Program-made: the position numbers and the translations under genes | Assembly (NCBI RefSeq): GCF_000265245.1 | Contig: NZ_AJKS02000009.1 | Location: forward strand, 56,053 to 120,052 | Length of the DNA stretch: 64,000 bases | Direction: 5' to 3' | DNA from: Halomonas smyrnensis AAD6 | GTDB taxonomy: Bacteria > Pseudomonadota > Gammaproteobacteria > Pseudomonadales > Halomonadaceae | Shown: positions 58,774 through 64,000 of the stretch, piece by piece | Layout of the letters: each line of letters begins with the position of its first letter | Position numbering within the stretch: the first letter of the stretch is position 1 | The notes under the pieces: generated by a model | Seen by the model: only the letters and a program-made list of their open reading frames with translations | The model's database searches: none | Told to the model about the DNA's origin: nothing

Positions 58774-58898
58774 CCGCCGAGCTGGTTAACCACGCTCGGC
58801 GCCTCCACCGCCAGGGAGAAGGAGGTCAAGGCGAATCCCGGCATCAGCAAGAACCCGATTCGGCGAGGGCTGCCCGAAGACGCCTGTCTGATACTCAT
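58770..58898 (-). pseudogene. N-terminal scrap of a GlxA-family regulator
   Basis: A 42-codon minus-strand frame from ATG 58898 reads MSIRQASSGSPRRIGFLLMP then GFALTSFSLAVEAPSVVNQL and a stop. It matches the first 40 residues of GlxA-type regulators (GFLLxPxFxxxxFxxAVEPLRxANRL), including the three in this window. The rest is gone. Confidence 0.6.
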
Positions 58899-58950
58899 GA
58901 TGTATTCTCCGTGAACCGCAGTGTGACTGAGGGGATCGCATCCGCGACCG

Positions 58951-58960
58951 AATGTACATT
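58951..58960. promoter_or_regulatory. AATGTACATT palindrome upstream of the TetR gene
   Basis: This perfect 10-bp palindrome lies 60 bp before the TetR start. The same 10-mer occurs at 60540-60549 in the divergent promoter of the genes next to this TetR, with overlapping near-copies, so it is a candidate TetR operator for autoregulation. Confidence 0.6.
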
Positions 58961-59019
58961 AACTCGACACCGCTGTACTCTTCGGATTCATTCGCCTAGA
59001 ACCGGAGCCCGATTCCGCG

Positions 59020-59664
59020 ATGCCCCCCGACGACCGCCATGAAACCCGATGGAAGGGCTCTCGCGAGGCCTGGCTCGATGCCGCCTTCGAGCTGCTGCTC
59101 GAATCTGGCGTGGGCAGCGTGCGCATCCTGCCTCTGGCCAAGCGGCTCAATGTGTCCCGCACCAGCTTCTACTGGTTCTTCAAGGATCGCGAGGCGCTGC
59201 TCGATGCCCTGATCGAGCGCTGGCGAGAGAAGAACACCCGGGGTCTGGTGACCCAGACCGAGGCCTATGCCGACAACATCGTCGAGGCGATCCTCAATGT
59301 CTTCGACTGCTGGCTGGATCCGACCCTGTTCGACGCCCAGCTGGAATTCGCGATCCGCAGCTGGGCCCTGCAATCCAACGCCGTCGCCCGGGAGATCGAT
59401 GCGGCCGATGAGATTCGCATCGAAGCGCTGACGCGCATGTTCGAGGCGCACGGCTACGCGCCGCTGGCCGCCAACGTGCGCGGCCGCACCATCTATCTCA
59501 CCCAGATCGGCTACATCTCGATGAAGACCCAGGAAACGCTGGAGACTCGCATGCAGCGCATGCCCGACTACGTCGAGATTTTCACCGGACGGACCCCGCC
59601 GCCGGGCGAACTGCGCCGTTTCCATGCCCGGCATGGCTATGAACCCTCTGCGCGGGACCGTTGA
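59020..59664 (+). CDS. TetR/AcrR-family transcriptional regulator
   Basis: A 214-residue regulator. The TetR HTH is in SREAWLDAAFELLLESGVGS and LAKRLNVSRTSFYWFFKDRE. The ligand domain is C-terminal. It is convergent with the ProC-like gene, 11 bp apart. Shared AATGTACATT palindromes in its own promoter and in the 60470-60629 divergent promoter suggest it controls both directions there. The ligand is probably a methylated proline or glycine derivative (inference from the target genes). Confidence 0.88.
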   Translation: MPPDDRHETRWKGSREAWLDAAFELLLESGVGSVRILPLAKRLNVSRTSFYWFFKDREALLDALIERWREKNTRGLVTQTEAYADNIVEAILNVFDCWLDPTLFDAQLEFAIRSWALQSNAVAREIDAADEIRIEALTRMFEAHGYAPLAANVRGRTIYLTQIGYISMKTQETLETRMQRMPDYVEIFTGRTPPPGELRRFHARHGYEPSARDR

Positions 59665-59675
59665 GCCCATTGCCG

Positions 59676-60470
59676 CTATTCCTCCCCACGCGCGGCTCGG
59701 TAGGCCTCGTCGAGGCCTCGATGTACCACCCGCTCGAGGCCGCCATCGATCATGCTGCGCAGGCCCTTGGCCGTGGTGCCTTCATAGGCGATCAGCCGTT
59801 CGACCATCTCCCCGGGATCGACGCCCTCACGCTCCAGCAGCAGCGATCCCCCCACCAGGGTCTCGATGACGGCTTCACGTGCGATCTCGTCGTGGATCCC
59901 CGCCTGCCTCGCATGCGTCAGCAGCGCCTGGGCGAGTAACGCCGGATAGGCCGGCCCCGCGCCACTCAGGGCGGTGAGGTAGTCCAGATCGCGCTCCGAG
60001 GGCACCTCCCTCGCCGTACCGCAGCTCGCGAGCAGGGTCTGCGCGAGTCGTCGGTCGTCACCATCGACCTCCGAGTCGGCATACCAGGGGAAATAGGCCC
60101 GACGCAGCTCCGCCGCCGCGTTCGGCATCGCCCTGACCACACGTCGGCTGCCCACCCGCTCGACGATCGCCTCCAGCGAGGTCATCGCCAGCAGCGAGAT
60201 CACCAGCTTGCCGTGCGCGTCGACCTCGATGGCGTCCAGATCCTGCGGCCGCACGGAGAGCACGACGACATCCACCCGGTCGACCAGCGCCTGATTGTCG
60301 TCGAGGCAGCGCACCCCGGGCCAGTCGCGAAATGCCTCGCCTTGCACCGTGCGGGACGAGATCAACAGATGCTCCGCGGGCCAATCGCCACTCTCCAGCA
60401 GTGCCATGCCGAGGGATCGTCCCATCCAGCCCTGCCCTCCGATGATGCCGATCACAGTGTCCTGCGCCAT
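59676..60470 (-). CDS. Pyrroline-5-carboxylate reductase-like protein (ProC family)
   Basis: A 264-residue NAD(P)H-dependent reductase. The Rossmann motif is IGIIGGQGWMGRSLGMALLE, and VRAMPNAAAELRRAYFPWYA holds the conserved MPN. YLTALSGAGPAYPALLAQAL is the ProC signature SGSGPAY with one Ser replaced by Ala. ATG 60470 follows GAAGGAGACTGGGCC. It faces the flavoprotein operon across a promoter with TetR-like sites, so it is probably a catabolic paralogue acting on a cyclic imine from proline-type betaines, not the biosynthetic ProC. Confidence 0.85.
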   Translation of the reverse strand: MAQDTVIGIIGGQGWMGRSLGMALLESGDWPAEHLLISSRTVQGEAFRDWPGVRCLDDNQALVDRVDVVVLSVRPQDLDAIEVDAHGKLVISLLAMTSLEAIVERVGSRRVVRAMPNAAAELRRAYFPWYADSEVDGDDRRLAQTLLASCGTAREVPSERDLDYLTALSGAGPAYPALLAQALLTHARQAGIHDEIAREAVIETLVGGSLLLEREGVDPGEMVERLIAYEGTTAKGLRSMIDGGLERVVHRGLDEAYRAARGEE

Positions 60471-60539
60471 GGCCCAGTCTCCTTCCGATGATGTATGACG
60501 GCGCCGTCGCGGTGCTTCGCCAGGGTCGTTACCGACACG

Positions 60540-60578
60540 AATGTACATTCATGTACATTTGATTGACAACAATGTACA
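60540..60578. promoter_or_regulatory. Cluster of TGTACA operators in a divergent promoter
   Basis: AATGTACATT (60540-60549), CATGTACATT (60550-60559) and AATGTACA (60571-60578) lie in the 158-bp gap between the ProC-like gene and the flavoprotein gene. A possible -35 element (TTGATTGACA) lies between the second and third copies. They match the site upstream of the TetR gene. Confidence 0.65.
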
Positions 60579-60628
60579 GGCGCACCTACCTTGATCGAGC
60601 CGACACACAACAAGACAGAGGCCCGGCC

Positions 60629-62680
60629 ATGGCGAACGACCCGCTGCTGCAGCCCTACCGGCTCAAGCACCTGACCCTCAAGAACCGCCTGATGATGACG
60701 TCCCACGAGCCCGCCTACCCCGAAGACGGCATGCCCAAGGCGCTTTACCGGGAGTATCACGCCGAGCGTGCACGGGCCGGCATCGGCCTGACCATGACGG
60801 CCGGCTCCGCGGCGGTGGCCAAGGACAGCCCGCCGGTGTTCAACAACATCCTGGCCTACAAGGACGAGGTGGTGCCCTGGATGCGTGAACTAACCGATGC
60901 CTGCCACGAGCACGGCACCGCGGTAATGATCCAGCTGACACATCTGGGCCGCCGCACACGCTGGGACAAGGGCGACTGGCTGCCGGCGGTGTCGGCCTCC
61001 CATCGTCGCGAGGCTTCGCACCGCGCCTTTCCCAAACAGGTCGAGAACTGGGACATCGAGCGACTGATCCGCGACTACGCCGATGCCGCAGAGCGCATGC
61101 ACGCCGCCGGCCTCGACGGCATCGAGCTGCAGGCCTACGGCCACCTCATGGACCAGTTCTGGTCTCCGCTGACCAACACTCTCGAAGGGCCCTATGGCGG
61201 CGAACTGGATAACCGGCTGCGCTTCACCTTCGAGGTGCTGAGCGCCATCCGCCAGCGCGTCGGCGAGGACTTCATCGTCGGGGTACGCTACACCGGCGAC
61301 GAGATGCTGGACGGAGGCCTCAGCGCCGACGACGGCTTCGAGATTTCCCGGCGCCTGAAGGATAGCGGCCTGATCGACTTCCTCAACGTGGTGCGTGGGC
61401 ATATCGACACTGACCCCGGGCTCACCGACGTCATCCCCGTGCAGGGCATGCCCAGCGCCCCGCATCTGGACTTCGCCGGCGAGATCCGCCGCCGGGTCGA
61501 CTTCCCGACCTTCCACGGCGCCAAGATCCAGGACGTGGCCACGGCCCGCCACGCCATCGCCGCCGGCAAGGCCGACATGATCGGCATGACCCGCGCCCAC
61601 ATGGCCGACCCGCATCTGGTGCGCAAGCTGATGGAGGGCCGCGAGGAGGAGATCCGCCCCTGCGTCGGCGCCAACTACTGCCTCGACCGCATCTACCAGG
61701 GCGGCGCCGCCTACTGCATCCACAACGCCGCCACCGGCCGCGAGACCACCATGCCGCACACCATCCCCAGGGCCGAGGCCTCGCGGCGTATCGTGATCAT
61801 CGGGGCGGGCCCAGCGGGACTCGAGGCGGCGCGGGTAGCGGGTGAACGCGGCCACCGCGTGACGGTGCTGGAGGCCGCCAGCGACGCCGGCGGCCAGGTG
61901 CGCCTCACCGCCCAGAGCGAGCGCCGCCGCGAAATGATGGGCATCATCGACTGGCGCCTGGCGCAATGCGACAAGCTGGGCGTGGAAATTCGCTACAACG
62001 TCTGGGCCGAAGTCGAGGACGTGCTCGCCGAGTCGCCGGATGCGGTGATCGTGGCCACCGGCGGCTACCCACAAGACGAGCTCCCGAAGATCGGCCACGA
62101 ACTGGTGATCAACACCTGGGACGTCATCTCCGGGCACGTGGCCCCGGGCAAGCGGGTGCTGCTGTTCGACGAGACCGGCGACAACGCCGCCATGCAAGCC
62201 GCGGAAATCATCGCCACAACCGGTGCCGAACTCGAGATCATGACCCCGGACCGCACCTTCGCGGCCGACATCATGGCCATGAACCTGGTGCCCTACATGC
62301 GCGCCCTGCAGCGCCCCAACGTCACCTTCACATCCACCTACCGGCTGAAATCCGTGGAGCGCGACGGCGACGCGCTGCTGGCCCGCATCACCAGCGACTA
62401 CGCCCTTCCGGATGGGCAGGAGCTGGCCCAGGAGCGGCGCATCGATCAGGTGGTAGTCAACTATGGCATCACGCCGCTGTCCGACATCTACTTCGAACTC
62501 AAGCCGCACTCCTGCAACGGCGGCGCGGTGGACTATGACGACCTGATCCTCGGTCGTCCGCAGACGATGGTCCGCAACGGCGGCGACGGCTTCCAGCTGT
62601 TCCGCATCGGCGATGCCGTGGCCTCGCGCAACACCCATGCCGCCATCTACGACGCCCTGCGGCTGGTCAAGGACCTGTGA
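60629..62680 (+). CDS. N-methylproline/dimethylglycine demethylase-like flavoprotein (TMADH/OYE family)
   Basis: A 683-residue protein. Residues 1 to about 370 form an old-yellow-enzyme FMN barrel (PYRLKHLTLKNRLMMTSHEP). Residues about 380-680 form an FAD/NAD domain starting RRIVIIGAGPAGLEAARVAG. The Fe-S site has C345, C351 and C363, but the canonical second cysteine position is Ala348 (CVGANYC, not CxxCxxC). Relatives demethylate N-methylproline (StcD type), dimethylglycine (DgcA) or trimethylamine. ATG 60629 is preferred over 60563, which lies within the operator region. With the ProC-like and Ldh2-type reductases it suggests proline-betaine breakdown. Confidence 0.85.
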   Translation: MANDPLLQPYRLKHLTLKNRLMMTSHEPAYPEDGMPKALYREYHAERARAGIGLTMTAGSAAVAKDSPPVFNNILAYKDEVVPWMRELTDACHEHGTAVMIQLTHLGRRTRWDKGDWLPAVSASHRREASHRAFPKQVENWDIERLIRDYADAAERMHAAGLDGIELQAYGHLMDQFWSPLTNTLEGPYGGELDNRLRFTFEVLSAIRQRVGEDFIVGVRYTGDEMLDGGLSADDGFEISRRLKDSGLIDFLNVVRGHIDTDPGLTDVIPVQGMPSAPHLDFAGEIRRRVDFPTFHGAKIQDVATARHAIAAGKADMIGMTRAHMADPHLVRKLMEGREEEIRPCVGANYCLDRIYQGGAAYCIHNAATGRETTMPHTIPRAEASRRIVIIGAGPAGLEAARVAGERGHRVTVLEAASDAGGQVRLTAQSERRREMMGIIDWRLAQCDKLGVEIRYNVWAEVEDVLAESPDAVIVATGGYPQDELPKIGHELVINTWDVISGHVAPGKRVLLFDETGDNAAMQAAEIIATTGAELEIMTPDRTFAADIMAMNLVPYMRALQRPNVTFTSTYRLKSVERDGDALLARITSDYALPDGQELAQERRIDQVVVNYGITPLSDIYFELKPHSCNGGAVDYDDLILGRPQTMVRNGGDGFQLFRIGDAVASRNTHAAIYDALRLVKDL

Positions 62681-62685
62681 CGACC

Positions 62686-63666
62686 ATGTATCGATCGACA
62701 CTCACCCTGGCCGAGGCGGAAACCCTCGCCGAACGTGCCTGCCTCGGCGCCGGTGCCAGCGCCGCCAGCGCACGCTCGCTGGCCAGGGCCACGGTAGCGG
62801 CCGAGGCGTACGGGCGGCCCGTCGTGGGCCTCGCCCACCTGCTGGACTATCTGCCGAGCTTCCAGTCAGGACTCATCAACGGCCAGGCCTCGCCCACGCT
62901 CAACTCGCCCCTGCCCGCCATCCTCCACTCCGATGCGGATGGCGGCATCGCCCAACTCGGCTTCGACCAAGCCTTACCGACGCTGGTCGAGCGCACGCGC
63001 CGACTCGGGGTGACGCTCTTCACCCAGGGCAACGGCTTCACCACCGGCGAGCTGGGCGACTACGCCCGCCGCCTGGCCCTGGAAGGGCTGATCGCCCTGG
63101 CCGTGTCCAACAGTCCGGCCGTGCTTGCCGGCAGCGCCGACAGCCGGGCCGTGTTCGGCACCAATCCGATGGCCTTCGCCGCGCCGCTGGCCGATCCAAG
63201 CGCCCCGCTGCTCATCGACCAGGCCTCCAGCGCCACGGCCTTCGTCAACCTGGTCCGTTCCGCCGACGAGGGGCGGCCCATCCCCGAAGGCTGGGCCGTC
63301 GACGACCGAGGGCGCCCCACCACCGATGCCCGAGCCGCCCTGAAGGGCACGCTGCTGGCCTTCGGCGGGGCCAAGGGTGCCAACGTCGCGCTGATGGTCG
63401 AGTGTCTGGCGGCCGGTGTGTCCGGTGCGGCCTGGTCGATGGACATGACCGACTTCCGAGACGAACAGCGGCGCGTAGACGCAGGCATGACGATCATCAG
63501 CATCCTGCCCACGGCCATCGATGATGACTTCTCCGCGCGCCTGACCCGCCAGCTCGATCGGATCGCCGAAAGCGGCACCCATGTGCCCGGTCGGCGGAGC
63601 GCGGCGGACGCTATCGGTATCGACGTCGACACAGCCGTGCTCGAGGCGCTCCAACGCTACGCGTGA
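62686..63666 (+). CDS. Ldh2/DpkA-type reductase (malate/L-lactate dehydrogenase 2 family)
   Basis: A 326-residue member of the Ldh2 fold. Family pieces are SLARATVAAEAYGRPVVGLA, AVFGTNPMAFAAP and LLAFGGAKGANVALMVECLA. The group includes delta1-piperideine-2-carboxylate/delta1-pyrroline-2-carboxylate reductases and ureidoglycolate or malate dehydrogenases. The usual SHG after the N-terminal helix is RPVVG here. The GTG at 62677 overlapping the previous stop is an alternative start. Adjacent to an N-methylproline-demethylase-like gene, a cyclic-imine reductase role is likely. Confidence 0.85.
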   Translation: MYRSTLTLAEAETLAERACLGAGASAASARSLARATVAAEAYGRPVVGLAHLLDYLPSFQSGLINGQASPTLNSPLPAILHSDADGGIAQLGFDQALPTLVERTRRLGVTLFTQGNGFTTGELGDYARRLALEGLIALAVSNSPAVLAGSADSRAVFGTNPMAFAAPLADPSAPLLIDQASSATAFVNLVRSADEGRPIPEGWAVDDRGRPTTDARAALKGTLLAFGGAKGANVALMVECLAAGVSGAAWSMDMTDFRDEQRRVDAGMTIISILPTAIDDDFSARLTRQLDRIAESGTHVPGRRSAADAIGIDVDTAVLEALQRYA

Positions 63667-63919
63667 GCGGCGCGGTGCTGTGTGAACTTCATTCAGGATA
63701 CCCCTCAACACAGGGGAAACTCCGTCCAGCAGTCACTCCTCCGGGCTGGCTCCCGACTTGCACTGCATGTTGACTGTACAAGCACCATATCCCGCAGAAG
63801 ACGCTGCACCATCAAACACCAGTGGAAACGATGAAAGAATGGCCGGCCAAACGTCCGATGCTGTTTCACCAAGCGGATAACCGATCACCGAGGACTCCCC
63901 CCGCAAACTGTCTCGTCGA

Positions 63920-64000
63920 TCAGAGGCTCTTGGGTTCGCTCCTCAGCCCCTTGATGACCGCGAAGCAGGCCGCCAGCAGCACCAACGTGAACGGCAGCCC
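63920..64000 (-). CDS. C-terminal end of a BCCT-family transporter, cut by window edge
   Basis: The last 26 codons on the minus strand read GLPFTLVLLAACFAVIKGLR then SEPKSL and a stop. LPFTLVLL followed by a short cytoplasmic tail is the end of the twelfth BCCT segment. A betaine-type importer next to the demethylase genes fits the pathway. The 63667-63919 gap shows only a small CCCCT/AGGGG hairpin. Confidence 0.6.
   Translation of the reverse strand, partial: GLPFTLVLLAACFAVIKGLRSEPKSL

Overview
The window reads as the chromosome of a high-GC, salt-adapted gammaproteobacterium, most likely Halomonas/Chromohalobacter-like. The clues are the strong G/C third-position bias, several BCCT osmolyte transporters, and catabolic islands for compatible solutes and inositol. 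No rRNA, tRNA, CRISPR array, phage or intact insertion sequence was seen. Nearly all of it is accessory catabolism, with remnant genes at module borders. All assignments come from reading the sequence and remembered family signatures; no database search was run.

Layout. (1) 1-4800: two divergent GlxA/AraC regulators, then a Rieske ferredoxin-like protein, a gamma-butyrobetaine-dioxygenase homologue and an MFS transporter. (2) 4815-28380: a large myo-inositol island. iolR-iolG-iolB are on the minus strand; iolC(-DUF2090)-iolD-iolE-iolA are on the plus strand. A second set follows: an NCS1-family permease with a dehydrogenase and an SDR, a ribose-type ABC transporter with an embedded PhyH-family oxygenase, and more Gfo/Idh/MocA dehydrogenases and a TIM-barrel isomerase. 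Five promoter regions carry tandem TGGAA-N6-TTCCA-like half-sites at 29-30 bp spacing, which unites the island as one probable IolR regulon. (3) 28505-41839: a GlxA regulator divergent from a tightly overlapping operon. It encodes a TmpA/BBOX-like oxygenase, an HD-domain (PhnZ/TmpB/MIOX-like) protein, an AruI-like decarboxylase, an OpuAC-type binding protein, a class II aldolase, an AruH-like aminotransferase, a basic-amino-acid ABC transporter, an aldehyde dehydrogenase and an M20 amidohydrolase. This combination is the best candidate for an undescribed pathway. (4) 41933-55267: quaternary-amine metabolism, with a Rieske monooxygenase, aldehyde dehydrogenase, rubredoxin-fused reductase, FAD oxidoreductase and cupin, plus a divergent BCCT transporter, a DddP-like M24 protein with an apparent frameshift, a LysR regulator and BetT. 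(5) 55703-58900: two LysR regulators, a 2OG-Fe(II) oxygenase and broken gene ends. (6) 58951-63666: a TetR regulator, a ProC-like reductase, an N-methylproline/dimethylglycine-demethylase-like flavoprotein and an Ldh2/DpkA-type reductase, linked by AATGTACATT palindromes. The 3' end of another BCCT gene closes the window.

How it works together. Inositol would be imported by the ABC or NCS1 systems, oxidised by IolG-type dehydrogenases, and converted by IolE, IolD, IolB, IolC/DUF2090 and IolA to acetyl-CoA and dihydroxyacetone phosphate. The other modules import methylated amines through BCCT or OpuAC-type proteins and remove N-methyl or trimethylammonium groups with iron and flavin oxygenases. 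Their carbon skeletons then pass through aldehyde dehydrogenases and reductases.
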